This document shows positions 1-25,171 of a stretch of DNA of 64,000 nucleotides, in pieces. The position numbers were made by a program, and so were the translations under genes. Position 1 is the stretch's first letter. The number at the start of each line of letters is the position of its first letter. The stretch comes from Membranipora membranacea (lineage: Eukaryota > Bryozoa > Gymnolaemata > Cheilostomatida > Membraniporidae). Location: positions 6,014,001-6,078,000 of the forward strand of contig OU612071.1 of NCBI GenBank assembly GCA_914767715.1, read 5' to 3'. A model generated the notes under the pieces. It did no database searches and was not told where the DNA came from. It worked only from the letters and a program-made list of their open reading frames with translations.

Positions 1-131
1 TCTCTGCATTAAAAGTAAAAAAAACTGCAATCGATTAAGCTCTCCTGCAATACGTGTGGTGAACACAGGCTTATGTAAATATCAGATTTAACTTGGTCCC
101 AAAGTAAAGACTTCCCAAATACCAATGCATG

Positions 132-275
132 TTATAAGTTTTGTCAGATTTGCATGGTAAAAAAATTCAACGCTCTACATGACATGAATTATTGATGGTG
201 GAAAAAGTGCCTCCTATAAGGGAAGGCAACTCTCATTCTTGGCATGCATTATGATGTCACAGTCTCCTTGAGGTG
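132..275. mobile_element. Half copy of a MITE family (second copy at 21.3 kb)
   Basis: This stretch, just downstream of the last PRRC2 exon seen, matches the right half (reverse complement) of the foldback element at 21340-21662. It shares the 'gatttgcatggtaaaaaa', 'ttgatggtggaaaa' and 'gcattatgatgtcacagtct' blocks in the same order. Only one arm is present, so it cannot fold on itself. It is a dispersed non-autonomous element relic. Confidence 0.6.
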
Positions 276-344
276 CAATACAAGTTACAGGCAGTAGTCT
301 TTAACATCCAAAATAATTGAAACGGAGAAGAAGAAAGAACTCAC

Positions 345-12430
<12,086 letters not shown>

Positions 12431-15036
12431 TATGGCGACACGACGTCATATATATGCTGTAATGTAACCCCTGTAACGGCACCAAACTGCAAGTAAACAA
12501 AAACAGCGATTAAAATCAGTATCATGTTAATGAATACAAGTTGACAATTGCACAAGATAATGCATAAGAACAGAATAAAGAGTGACAAGGGACCTTGACA
12601 ATACCAATCAGAACCATAAATATATTCCATGTGTTTTCAAATAGCAAAGACTAGGCCCTATAGGGTATTCTGTTTCAATACCCCAATGAAAGGAACATGA
12701 AATTAAAACAAAGAAATTTATCGCTCATTTGGTCTTTCAACCAAAGAAATTCCTTCCCTAGTCGTTCACTCAGGATTGTATGGAGTACCATTCAGGAGTG
12801 AGCTGTTTGGGAACGAAACCCCTACAGAACTGAGTGAGCGATTAGATAGTGATTATGACCATTATCGTTAGAGTTGAATGAAGGATCCCCCGGCCCTCAC
12901 ATTCTTGCTTGGGTGTAGTAGCTTAGCCTAGTCACGCTTTGGTGAAAAGATAGGCCTACACAAAGACCAATATGTCAGTAGTCTGCCAAACAAAGGGGGC
13001 TGTGCTGAACAGACTGTGGCATGTCAGTGTTTTTTTATCAGATATCCATTGATTGAGTGTTTGACAAACAAAGAGAGGTTGCTCAGTCGATGATGATCAT
13101 TCTCATTGTGACTTTCTTTGACTTAGCAATTGCAGCTTGTACCTAGTTATTACCTAGGCTGCCCAACCAAAAAACGATGAACCCTCATCACAAAGGTCTA
13201 GATAATCAGGGGGTTTTTCACAATGCATTAAAGGGGAAATAATGGTGAGGAAAACCTTCTTGGCTGGACAAGTTTCCAACACAGCAAACTTGATTTGATT
13301 ACAAACCCCATCGCAGTTGCATCCATATATATGCAGCCAATGTGGGCACATTGGGTGTAACTGAGGGGATCGTATGGTACACACTGATGTGAAAATGCCA
13401 GTATATGTTGAGATCACCAGGAGTAACTCCTCAAGTGAATGATGGATCGGAGCCAAGTCTGAGTTCAAACAAAGAAAAGCTGTGCAAGATAAAATCATAA
13501 TTATGCTGTTTGCTCAGCATACTTGTAGTACTTACAGTGGTCCGTTCAGTGGGTAAGTAACCCTTGTTAAAAGATAAGCAATGTATGAGTTTGCCTTCAG
13601 GCTTTGATGAAGGATGGCTAGGATTATATGCCAAAGGGTTTTACAACTTAGTCTCAGCAAAAACAAAACTTTTCTAGTTACCCACAATTCAGCGGTCAAT
13701 TTCCGAGTTGGATTGTTTTTATTTATTTAGTGAAGAATTGTACCACCCCCTTCAAAAATGCACAATATCACTCTTTGAATCTGCGGCTAAATCACAGATA
13801 GTCATTGTTTTGAGGGAATACAACTCCAAATTAATTATGAGTGAGAACACAACTCCATAAAGTATTAACTTGTTTCATTTGATTTTGTTGTCATCCACAA
13901 ATAATTAGTATGGAGTACATTTTTTAACCATATTTATGACTTATTTTAGATTCTATGTCATATGCTTTAGTGTAAGCCGATACAACTCTATCAGGTCTGA
14001 ATGATCACAGTATGTAATTTTCATTTAGTGCGTAGGAATTGAACTTGATACAAACAACTTCGTAATGGTGGCTAGACGCTGCTTCACTGGTAACCAGTGA
14101 TTTATGTGGACTTTTTCTTTGAGAGTACTCCACTCTTAAGCTCGAAAGCGGCCAAATGGGCCATGACGCAGACCTCAAAGCGGTGCAGAGCGCCCTCACG
14201 CTGGTAACTGGCATCACTGGTTTAAATTTGAAATGGGAGTTTATCTAAATCTAGGATGTACTCTGTAGTTGGTCTGTATCTCATAGTGCATCAAGCTATT
14301 ATGATATATTCACAGGATATTGAATATCCAACTGTCTTTTCTGCCGTGTCGTAAAACCAACATTTATTCCACTGTGTGATCACACGTTATTCATAATGCT
14401 TGTTTACAGGAGTTTAAACAAGGAATAAATACTATTGTGGTTCGGTTGATTCACTTACTTTGCTAATTGTCAAGAACTCAAGCTCAGGACGTGATCTAGC
14501 GATAGGACAGTCTCACCTTGAATGAGATGACAGAGAGAGGATACCTTTAGACTGGAGAACTTTTTGTGGTCCAGCAGAACCAATTGCTCATTCCAGTTGC
14601 TACCTTTCGCTGGTCTGCGGCATGACCAGTGAATCGGGAAAAATTCCAAATGCAGGCAAATGGACCAAACTTGGTCTAAGCAGAACCTATGCATCGATTT
14701 ATTGATGATTAGTTTTTTTATATCAATCTGGATTTGATTTACAATAAAAAGATTTAACGTTGGGCATATGAGGTATAAAATTCAGCTACTGCTTAGCAAA
14801 TAATTAGAGCAAACTTCAATACTTCACAATCAGACATTTGCTAGCTAGAGCAGTGTTTGTTAGAGATTGTAGAGCTTGTCTGCTGCTTGACTAAACATTA
14901 GAATGACATTCACACCCCTTGACAGGTGTAAATAATGTCATAATAGTGGAAGAATCAAAACTTAACACAGCCATAAGCTTACAAACAGAACAAAAGCCAG
15001 ACCTAGGAGCAAGTATTGATATAACACTGCTAAGAG

Positions 15037-15600
15037 GGGTAACTGTAAATTGCTGAACAGTCTGAACAGACTGAACAGCTGAACAGAATTTCTCAGACTA
15101 CTATTTGTTTGATTCTTTACATGATTGGCTAATTTTGCATAACAATGGACAATTCTTTATATTCTTCTCATTAAATTATTTAATTTAAGTTTACATTCAC
15201 CTTGGTTTCTTTCAATTTTATTCACAGTTAATTTTTCGTCGTTACACTACTAGTGAATGGATGGAAAGTAGCCCCCCCCCCTCCCCTTACAAACAAAGCT
15301 TGTTAAGACTGGCTAGATGGAAGGTTGAGCTGGATAATAATAATGTTTCTGGTGTCCAATTTCCAGAACACCATCAGATTTTGTCAGAAATGGCACATTG
15401 ATTGCTTCATTTGCTTGTCCTAAATTGGTTATATTAGGTGCCAACAGGAACTTAGTGACTCATCAAATCATTTGGTTAAGAGGAATGTGTTTGAGAAGTG
15501 ATAGTCACCCAGAGAAATGACTACAAATAATAATTTTAGTCTGAGAAATTCTGTTCAGCTGTTCAGTCCGTTCAGCCTGTTCAGCAATTTACAGTTACCG
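15037..15600. mobile_element. Non-autonomous foldback/TIR element with flanking 10-bp repeat
   Basis: The two ends are inverted repeats of roughly 70 bp, starting GGGTAACTG and ending CAGTTACCG. Both contain repeated 'ctgaacag' / 'ctgttcag' units. The same decamer CTGCTAAGAG flanks both sides (15027-15036 and 15601-15610) and is best read as a target-site duplication. There is no ORF inside. A 9-10 bp duplication fits MULE-type insertion; 8 bp of it would also fit hAT. Confidence 0.8.
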
Positions 15601-16719
15601 CTGCTAAGAGTGATGCTCTTGGCCTTGAACAATGTAGGCTAGGCTTAAAGTACGGGGACCTTCAACTATGGTGTACAAAGTAAGACGCACCCGACCTTAA
15701 ACAATACAATAGGTAAATTCTATAATCAGCTTTGGAGTAGGAGAGGCTGCTGAAAATGCAATGCTGGAACTTGAGACGTTGATGTGTCCTATTACGCTAA
15801 TAATTACCATGAGAAGGTAATTCTATTTTTTTTCTCATTGCAATTATTCACATAAAATCCGGAAGTGTGGTGAGCGTACACAACAAGGAAGACATTTATT
15901 AGTGATGAGTGAATCTACACCTGCTGTTCATCGTTATTTGTTTATGTCTGTAAAGCACCAATTCTTATATAAAACACTTGCCCACTTGAGACTAATATTC
16001 ATGCTAAACCGGAAGCAAATGGGACCAAACTGGAAAAGACTAGTCTGAGCCCCCCCCCCAGACTTTCCACCCGCCCGACAGCCCCCCCCACCCGGGGACG
16101 GGAAAGTCTGATCACAATGCAGGATTTTGCTGGAGTTGTCCGGTCTTAGATATTATAAGTTATAAAGGGGTTAACTAAAACTGCAATATCTATTGATATC
16201 TATTCATGCCACCTAATATATTGCTCCAGGTATGAGAATTTTCCAGTCAGACAGTAGGAAAAGACATGTTTGACACTTTTGCAGCTCCCCTCCCCCCGCC
16301 GCGTTTATAGGCATTAGCCTTGTTGCAAGGCTATATATGAGGGTAAGACTGAATTTGTGAAATGTGATATGATCTGTATAGTGGTCTAAGCCACACACAC
16401 ATTTGCCTCATCCCCACCCCTGCCCGACGGCACCCCGGCAGTGCAGTTTCCTCTCGCATACCCTGCAAATATTTTCAGCAAATGTCCACCAAGTAAAGTA
16501 CACGCCCACGTAAAACAAAAATACTTTTGTACATAATCTGTATATCAAATAGCGCCTCATGAATGGTCTCTCTCATATCATTGTTATCACAAGGGTGGCC
16601 CCTGTGGCCAACCGTGATTTCATCTCGAAATGGACTGAAATAAGAGCGCGATACCATGTGGGTTAAAATGTGGGTTAAAATCGCAAGTGTTGTCTCCATC
16701 CGAGGACTGAGAAATATCA

Positions 16720-16910
16720 GTGCCTTAAGGGCGCGGCCGCCGTTTTCGGCGCCAAGTTGCTCTCAGTTTGCAGGCAGGTCGGAGCACACCTGGGGCGTCA
16801 TATGAGCCCAGTAGTCAGTAGACTGCAACGGGATTCGAACCCAGGACCTCAAACGCTTGCGCGTTAAAGGGCAGGCGCTCTAACCAACTGAGCTACCTCC
16901 TACTCCTAAA
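16720..16910 (-). mobile_element. tRNA-derived SINE-like relic
   Basis: On the minus strand a tRNA-like head is visible: A-box region TAGCTCAGTTGGTTAGAGC and B box GGGTTCGAATCCC. The acceptor stem does not pair and the anticodon arm is poor, so a functional tRNA is unlikely. The following 100 bp is unusually CpG-rich for this window. This fits a SINE head with part of its body. A decayed tRNA pseudogene is the alternative. Confidence 0.5.
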
Positions 16911-18487
16911 TAAACTCCTGACTCATAAATAATGTGTGAATATATCAAAGAAGAAATAATTCTCCAAAAGCAACTAAGATTAAAAGCTTGAGTTTCCTGA
17001 TCTTTGGTTGAGGAGGATATAAAAATACTTGATGTCATAGCAACACCGGTATAGCAGAAGAAGGCACATCCTGAATTGTTAATTCCTAATGTGAATACCG
17101 ATTATTACCTATGAAAATTACGCCTAACCCGCCTTGCTGGGGACAGCACACTGGTATTAAATATTTTCCATCAGATCAATGCAAATTTTTCACATTGGAG
17201 TGAAAAATTTATTGTTGCTTTGGTGAAAAAATTTGAACAGGTAAGCACATTCAACCTAAATGACATGGAAACAAAATTTTGCAGGACCGATTGCCTCACA
17301 ATCAACCTCGCGTCACTATTTTAAGTTATATTTTCAAGAAATGTAAAGAAACATGACAAGCTGTACTATGATCAAGGTGTTTGACTGCACACTACCTCTT
17401 CAACCAAATAAATACAACTCATCCGTTTCTCCATTTGAAATAGTCTTGGATGTCAAATCTTACCATGGTTTATTTTCAAATTAAGTAAACTGCTAGAAGC
17501 TTAACTTCCTATAGGTGATGACTTGGTCATACGTGGCATTACTACCGGACAAAATAGGCTGATCTTCCACGGATTGACTTTTCACAAATTACGCTCTGCG
17601 GGTCAGTTAATGCCAATCAAGCTTTGGTGCATGCTGACTGCAAGGCCAATTGATCGAGTATCATCTGTGAGGTTTGAATGATACATTAAAACATCACTTA
17701 GGTAGTAAGAAGGTGGTAGATGTAAAAGATCAGTGCAGGACCGGAAATAGAACCAATAGAAAATGGAACTTGACGAATCCACCTAGTAAGAAAATGTAAG
17801 TGCGATTGAAAGGTTAGAGCTTAAGAGGGAGTGTCTGAAATACAAGAGTAGCCATTGTGTTATCTAGCAAATAGCTGTTTAATATTATTCAAAATTTTGT
17901 CTGTTTCTCTGTATGAAGAAAGGTAAACTAACATTAGGTGTTAGCAATGACGCTTCTGACATTCTGTCTCCTGTATCCGGATAATGTACCATGAGACTTT
18001 TTGAAATTACAAGATAGATGGTTTATTTTGATAAAATGATAAGTTTCGAGATATCATGAGTTCAGCCTACAATACACACTGTTATGATTATTTTTTTTAA
18101 ATAAAAATAGAAGGTTTTATGGATGGAAATGGATAAAACGTGGAATAAATTGATATATAAGCAAAAATATGGTTATGAAAACATCAATCTCATTCCACGG
18201 CTTTCAGGCTGTTGTTTTCTGTCTTCTCAAGATATTATAAGGAAAACTAAAAAATATTTGCCATTCTGTCAGTCAGCAATACAGTCAGATTAACATCCGG
18301 AATCTCATGGAAAACATGTGAAGTTTCCACTGTTCTTGTGCTGCAGAAGTACAATAGCGAGGGTGAAAAGTTCATACAAAATGATTAATACTGTAAAATA
18401 TTCTCTCTGTGAAGAAAAATGTGTCCGATTTTTACAATTGAATTTTTACCAAGAATACAACTGTATTGCAATAAGTTGGATCGGTGT

Positions 18488-21400
18488 TCATAGACTTGGA
18501 ACACCAATACTCCAGAAATAAACCAATTGCTCAAAATCCAGCTTATAATACTGTATTGAGCACCCGTTGTATTTAGTCACCATGAGTACATCCCCGTCAA
18601 TATGAAGGTCATAGTGAAGATCAGCACCTCCCTTCTCTCCAGTCATCTTACCCAGAAGTTCACCTACAGAACCGAGATAGGTGAGATTTATTGTGAGTGT
18701 GATGTTATAAATAAAGTTGGAATGAGGGGAATTTTTAATTGAAGAAGTATCACGGAGGTATATGAAAATAGCATGTTGTAATTAATAAATATACTTTTTT
18801 ACCACACTTACATTCTTTATCGCTTCAATAAACTCTACTCTACCTCCTTTACTAAAGTCTGCCTCAATGCCACTGGAAGATCTTGATTACATAACAACAA
18901 TATTCAAGTATCATTGACCACCCTCTGCATATCAAGCATCGAACTTCTGTATCACTAACACAGTAATTAGCACTTTAGTTGTGTGCATATCCGGAGAATA
19001 AATGATCAAAAGTAACAGAACTTATTTATCATCATTGTTTGAATTGTGCTCACCTGAGTCGATATCCAGTATCCATATTGGAGTGTCAGCTGAGTAGCTA
19101 GAGACAAGTACAAATTGGTTCTTGTAGCAGACAACTCCCTGTGGTTGCTGAATCTTCTTTGATGTCCACAACACCTCACCACTATCTATATTAACCCTAA
19201 ACACGCTGCTAGTACCATAATCAGTTGCAATCACTGATTTATCCCCACACACAGCCATTGATTTGTAGCTGCCGCCTATTTCGGGACATGGGATTTTTTT
19301 CACAACCTGCCCTGTGAGGGAGTACACAATAAGACATTTCTCTGCCCCATGTGGAACAACAACTTTATCATCCAAAACCCTAATTTTGTCCCAACAACTA
19401 TTTCCAGTGAGGTTCCAGGATCTCAAAAGTTGACCTGCTTTGTCAAAAACCTTAAGGATATTACCAGCATCACAAGCACAGAAAAGGAAAATTTCACCTT
19501 TGTAAACTTGAATACTGGATACCCAACCATCAGCATTTCTAAGATTTGTTTGTACATCTGTCTCCCCATTGATTTTACAAAGTTGGTAACTAGTTGAACC
19601 TATATATGTCACATCATTGTGGGTGGTCACAGACAGGGCACGATGCCCAGTAGCAATCTTGACTGCTTTGATCAATTGCAGAGAGGTGAGCGAGTCCGGC
19701 TGTAGTGGTGAGGGCTGACTCTGGAGACCTTCCTTAGTAACAGACAACTCCATGGAAGTCTGAATTTCTCCACAATCTGATCGAAAAAGGAAAATAATAG
19801 AATCTGCCGTGTTTGCTAATATTTCCTTGATGATAATTTATCATAATATGTTTTATAAATATTTAAATGTACACGTCACAGTTTATCACTTAAACAAAAA
19901 CCAGAACAAAACCTTTTTTGGTAAGTTTCACATTATTGGTCGATTCTTTGAATTCAGGGATCTTCATCCTGATAAGCTGATGTATCAAGTCCTCTGTCTC
20001 ATTGTACCTGGTAGCCACATCAACCTGTCAGAGAACAGGTAAAGAGAATAAGTATGAGTGATTCTTCCTGATAAGCATGCTATAACAATAACTACTACAT
20101 GTATCACATATAAATAAATGAAGTATTACAAACACATGATTCAGCATACCAACCAATCAGCGGAGTATCATGTTAAACCTGAAGGGCTGTATTGTTTACA
20201 GGCGTGTATTTGATATCAAACAATTTCCTGTTTTGCTTTGTAGTCCCTTTAGCAGTTGGCATTGTGAAGGAGATGTAAGTCAAGAATGACCATAACAAAT
20301 TTGATTTATTAATGGGCAATGGCTGAATGCTATGAGTTTGCGAGATGCTTTTGCATGGCTCTGAGTAGGGAACTTTACCTGTAAAGGTGAGATGACACAA
20401 TCGGTTAGAGTGCTAGTTTTCAACTGCCAGGGAACTATTTACTGTTGCAGGAGATGTGGTTTGAGTTTCACTCTATAAATTTTCAAATTAAATTGTCCCA
20501 GCTTCTAGCAAGGGTTTTGTACACTTCCTTTCAAAATGCTTCCATTATGAGATGGATTTGGTTGCCGTAGATTTTTGTCTAAATAGGCATTTGATACATG
20601 AATGTTTTCATCATCATAGACGTAATTGTCCCAAAATGTAAGTAGGACCACTATTTTACCAGTTTAACCCAGAACTATTTCTGCGTTGCACCAAAGGCTA
20701 TAATATAGCCTGGCCGTGTAATACAAGGTTGATAATGGTAACATATAACGACATTGAGGTGTTATACGTATCTCATTTACAAACAATTGAGGTTATTCAT
20801 ACAAGTGCACATGTTATTTTATGCGGTCCAATAAACATTCTTTAGGATTATTGTTTTGTTTTAATAACATGAATGATACATTAACAACCAGATATATTAG
20901 AACTTGGGTTTGAAGCTCTAATAAGGCGAAAGAAATTACCTGATGATATGTGAAGAGTCGAGACTCAATCCTTAAGGTCTGCCTGCTTATCCTGTCCAAC
21001 ATAACTCCAACTTCATCATCTAGGAAACCAGTCACCTCAGCTTTGAATTTAGCTCTCATTTCTTTCAGTTCGGTCTCAAGCTCTGCATATTTCTTCATTA
21101 TCTCATCAATCTGGAAGGCATGATACGAAAGAATATTTCTATTGAGTCATTGAGTGTTAACAGTTTTACAATCTAGACAATATGAGCTTTCAAGCTTTTA
21201 ACCACTGTCAATCACTGTATGTTATTTTGTGCTGAGAGGAAAAAACTTGTTTGTATTGAGGTATTGAGGAGTACAGGTCTTAATATCTTGTGAATGATTG
21301 AACTAATAAAGACTACCCAAGACCAAATAGTGTCATAGTAAGGCCGTTACTTACAATAAAGTTGTGTCACATTAACATGGTAGGAAAACCCAATGCTCAC

Positions 21401-24400
21401 TTGGCATGAACTTTTGATGGTAGAAAAGTGCTTTTCATAAGAGAAGGTTACTCCAATTTTCTGCATTATGAAGTCACAGTCTCCCGGAAGTGATTGTTTC
21501 CTGTATTGCCCATATGGGAGACTATGACATCATAATGCAAAGAATGGGAGTTACCTGTTCTTATGGAAGGCACTTTTCCACCATCAACAATTCATGCCAT
21601 GTAGAGCATTGAATTTTTTACCATGCAAATCAGACACAGCTTTATCATATGTAACTGCCTGACTCAACCATGCTTTGGTCTTTTGGTAGTTTTTAAAAGC
21701 ATAACTTCTCAGTCCTTGTTAGGATTTGGCTCTGCTGTCTTTGACTTATCGATGAGACATTCTGTGTCTCATTTGATAGCACAATAAGATTTTGTGCAAT
21801 GGATACTTATCAATTCTTTATGTGTTCGGTCTAATGGAATCAACATGAACCTGCTTGTCTCTCGCTTCATGGAGTTGTTTTATCATTGCTTCTGTATCCT
21901 GCTCCCATTCCGATATGACTGCTGTCAGTTGCTTAGACATTTCTAGTAGGTGCTCCTCTTTCTCAAAAACCCATAGCTTCATCTCGTTAGCTTTTTCTAT
22001 AAGCTCTGCGACCAACGTGTCTAGTGGAAAAAGTCTATGAGCTGAACCTAAAAAAGTTAAGGTGCATTATTTACTTTCAAACTTGTGTTGTAAATTTGAG
22101 CGAAGCATTGCTTCCGAATTTACCTTTCAGTTGTTTTCTTTTTTAAGAGATGTAACCATATACGTGAGTAGGACGTTCTTTATACTCATGATGAGCCTGC
22201 GTCCCTACCCCCTAATATTCCTTGGTACAAGGGTTATCTGCCCCTATTTCAGTGTTGCTGGTGATATTTCGGACCAGCATAACTTTGGATAAAAATTGAT
22301 TCTTTATGAACTGCGGTCATGTTCCTTGAATTTTAGTGTTGCTGGTGATATTTCGGACCAGCATAACTTTGGATAAAAATTGATTCTTTATGGTCATGTT
22401 CCTTGAATAGCTTTTGATATGATGATGTCCAATGGTTGACTGCTAGTAAGAGAAACAAACCATCAGTACACGAGCCGATCCCCTGTACAAGATGACATGT
22501 GACACAATAGACATTGTGACATCTCTCACAGCCTACACTGTAGGGTCTATCAGTATGGGTCTGACAGTATCTAGTCTCCATCTTTCTGAACTCTTTCTTA
22601 TATTCATCCATTCTGATGCGGGCATGATCATCCAGGGATTCATTGTGGTGCTTAAAAAAAGATAAAGAAACGCCAACTAACTAAACTAATTATCCGCAGG
22701 TTTTTTATTCCTGGATATAGCCATTCAGTCTGGCTATAGCCTAGACAATGTTTACTATGGTTTAGTTTTCTTGAGAATATTGTTGCATGCATTGTATATG
22801 CATCTTCCCAATCCCCAACTATAATTACTGGTTATTAGTTTTATTTTAGGCATTTATTGTAAAACATTCTGTCTGGAATAAACTCACTGCCTATAGTATT
22901 TAGGAAAGAACTAAGCATTCATTGACCCCGAAACATAGAAATTCAAGCCGCTTGTTGCTGAGACCGATTAATAAATTTTCAATGCAAATACTGTTTTACC
23001 TACCTTCTCATGAGTCGTACAGAACTTCTTCCTACATATTATACAGTAAATCTGAGCCAGCTCTCTTTTATCTTCTTTTCTCATACAAACATCACAGCAG
23101 AGAAACGCATCTAGTGGATCTGATGCATTTGGTAAGGAGCCGATTCCTTCTTCAAATACAGCCCTAAAATTACATTAATTGTCATAATTCTGTCAGTCCA
23201 TGGCTACAGTCTACAGGGAAATGTTTAGACCGCATGGTTTATGTATTATCATCACATTTACACAGGCCCTCTGTTCTTCAACTGAGCTGGACCAAAAAAA
23301 GTGCTCAGAAACTTTTTTTGAGCTTCAAAAATAATAGATTAAACAAATAACATTATTATATTTATTCCTTCCTATTTCATTGTTTGATGCTCGTTTTAGA
23401 AGCAGGGTATTTCAATAAAAAGTGAGTGAAGAAGATTTTGGACATATTAATACAGGAGCAGTATCCCGCATCACAGCATCATCTACATCATTCACTTAGC
23501 AACCAATGACAGGCGACAATCGGGATACTGAAGTTTTATCAATAAATTGACTAAAGTTTTATCAAAGTGCTGGGTATTACATTTACAGTGAGGCCATCGC
23601 TAAATTGATTTATAGTTAGTGGTTGTTGATAGGGAAGAGTTATCATGGTAACCAAGATTAAACAATGTTTCTGTCTTCAGATCAAATCGTCATTGTTCTT
23701 GGTCTTCATTGTGACAGCCCCTGTCAGAGCTCTTATCAATCTTTCTGCCCATTGATTGTTATCTTATAGTGAAAGTATACTTGTTCCCATTAGTCATCGC
23801 CTCATGGAGTGTACCATCTAAATTCAAATGATGACGATGGCGATTACGGCATTTAAATCGAGAAAGCGCAACCGATAATCTGAAGCCTTGATCAATTCCG
23901 GAAGAATATTGGCTATGATTTTGGTTATGTTTTAGTATAAGAGTTTTATTTCCCTGTATATGAGCTCTTTTGAGTACTTAGAATTGAATCAAGGTCATGC
24001 TACATGAAATGACAAACGGTTGTGACAATGGGAGTGACACTGCCTGGGATGAGAACCTTTGTGAGAAAAAGGAAGACTATATCCTACTGATTGACAATCC
24101 TGAATCTGATGCGTTTCAAGCACAAGCCTAAAGCCAGACATGAAATCAGTTTAGACATAGAAATTAATACCGAAAGTGATTGACAGTACCCTGAGAAGCA
24201 AATCTCTCATATACACATGAATCGATATGATAATTGGCCTGTCCGTCGCCATGATATCTAAGAATATTTCCAGTCGTCAAAGCACTTAATGATTATATAT
24301 ACAAGGCAACTGAATTCTCACCTGCATAGAGAACACTTGACTACCTTGGTGACCTCAGAATCCTTAGCCAAACATTTCACACAGAATATATGTCCAGGAT

Positions 24401-24485
24401 GACACGGTAGCCTCTTCAACTCATCGTTCTCATAGCAGAGAGAGCACTCCAGAAATTCTTCTTCTCTTTCAGTAGATTCGGCCAT
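18488..24485 (-). CDS. TRIM-like E3 ligase 1: RING, two B-boxes, coiled coil, beta-propeller (8 exons, 630 aa)
   Basis: Exons: 24322-24485, 23004-23163, 22461-22650, 21851-22047, 20940-21110, 19913-20024, 19054-19776, 18488-18663. All borders are GT-AG, phases are consistent, and the stop is TGA. RING finger: Cys14, Cys17, Cys28, His32, Cys35, Cys38, Cys51, Cys54. B-box 1: Cys78/81, Cys95/98, Cys103, His106. B-box 2: Cys137, His140, Cys149/152, Cys157/160. Residues about 180-320 are charged helices typical of TRIM dimerisation coiled coils. From about 345 to the end, four or more repeats of the type 'GxVxxxYSLTGQ / VFRVNIDSGE' suggest an NHL/WD-like propeller. Known: RING/B-box/coiled-coil proteins are E3 ubiquitin ligases whose C-terminal domain binds the target. 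Target and pathway are unknown; an immune or RNA-binding role is only inference. It is paralogous to the gene at 40335-45383. Confidence 0.93.
21340..21662. mobile_element. MITE with long inverted arms in a TRIM1 intron
   Basis: The two halves are reverse complements over about 150 bp each, meeting near 21500. Shared blocks include 'ttgatggtggaaaa', 'gcattatgatgtcatagtct' and, near the ends, 'ggcagttac...gataaag'. There is no coding capacity. It lies in the intron between exons 21851-22047 and 20940-21110. A half copy is at 132-275, so this is a dispersed family. A target duplication was not resolved. Confidence 0.8.
22249..22407. repeat. Local tandem duplication next to a TRIM1 donor site
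   Basis: About 80 bp beginning 'gtgttgctggtgatatttcg' occurs twice in a row, the second copy lacking a few bases ('aactgc'). It lies in the intron just downstream (in transcript terms) of exon 22461-22650. The near identity indicates a recent event. Confidence 0.9.
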
Positions 24486-24527
24486 TTTTATGTTGAATTA
24501 TTTAAATCAAACAGCAGGCTACTGTGA

Positions 24528-24722
24528 AGCGCAAGCCATTATTGTTTGTGACGATCACCTGTCTGCGTTTATAAATGTAGCTAGGCGGAGAAACTAAGGC
24601 ATTCCTCTGAGATAAGCATATTGCCTAAACCTGATAACACTGCTTGCTCTCTATGTCACAATGCAAACAAAACTGATAATATCCGCTTCAAAGTTCACAT
24701 AAAAGGGGATTTCTCAGCTTGA
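24528..24722 (-). promoter_or_regulatory. TRIM1 5' flank with TATA palindrome, member of the repeated P block
   Basis: A TATAAA-containing near-palindrome (24563-24580) lies about 85 bp upstream of the ATG at 24485. Next follows a block shared with five sites at 45-51 kb: the 'gcttgctctctatgtcacaa' segment and 'aaaaggggatttctcagctt'. On the coding strand the latter reads GAGAAATCCCC, one base off an NF-kB-type site. Conservation of spacing to the ATG in all copies supports a core promoter. Transcription start is not shown. Confidence 0.55.
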
Positions 24723-24732
24723 CTGGAAGAGA

Positions 24733-25085
24733 AAATACCTGCAGGTGATGTAAATGGTTCTACATGTGAGAATCTCTGAAAAAAATGGCTATAAGTTTTC
24801 CATAAACTAAATTTGTATGTCAAAATCTAATATTTTCAATGATAAAGTCAATGATTCATGCACTATCCACGCACAACCAGATTTTGTTGCGTCATAGAAT
24901 TGAAAGTGAGAATACCTGCAAGTGATCCACATAGTGTCACATAAAAAGATTTCAGAAAAAATGGTTCTAAGCGCTCTAAAAATCTAAATTTCCATACTCA
25001 ATACGTATATTCTCAATGATAAGTTATATGATACAGGCACTAGCCATGCACAACCAGATTGCGTTGTGTCATGGATTTCGCAATA
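24733..25085. repeat. Diverged tandem pair (about 175 bp units)
   Basis: Units at 24733-24908 and 24909-25085 both begin 'gaatacctgca(a/g)gtgat' and share 'caatgata', 'gcacaaccagatt' and 'gcgtcat/ttgtcat' blocks in order at roughly 75-80 percent similarity by eye. They lie between the TRIM1 promoter and the inverted pseudogene. No coding signal is seen. Confidence 0.7.
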
Positions 25086-25171
25086 ATTAAGTAGGACAAA
25101 AGCTGATGCTATTTTTGTACACATTGTCCACTCTAGAGTATATAATAACTTTATGGTCCAGATACGCAAAA

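Larger units (their letters stand above)
12431..18487. other. Gene-free spacer between the PRRC2 start and TRIM gene 1
   Basis: Only short unconvincing ORFs without splice support or family motifs are seen. The region holds the PRRC2 5' flank next to 12430, a foldback element (15037-15600) and a SINE-like relic (about 16720-16910). It also has C-rich runs near 15270 and 16050-16095. No CpG-rich promoter island is evident except a short GC-rich patch at 16725-16770. Confidence 0.6.

Noticed and set aside
13154-13498. 114-codon minus-strand frame as a gene
   Set aside because: No splice context, no family motif, and a composition like the surrounding non-coding DNA.
16826-16905. A functional tRNA gene on the minus strand
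   Set aside because: A and B boxes are good, but the acceptor stem does not pair and the anticodon arm is not formed. Called a SINE-like relic instead.
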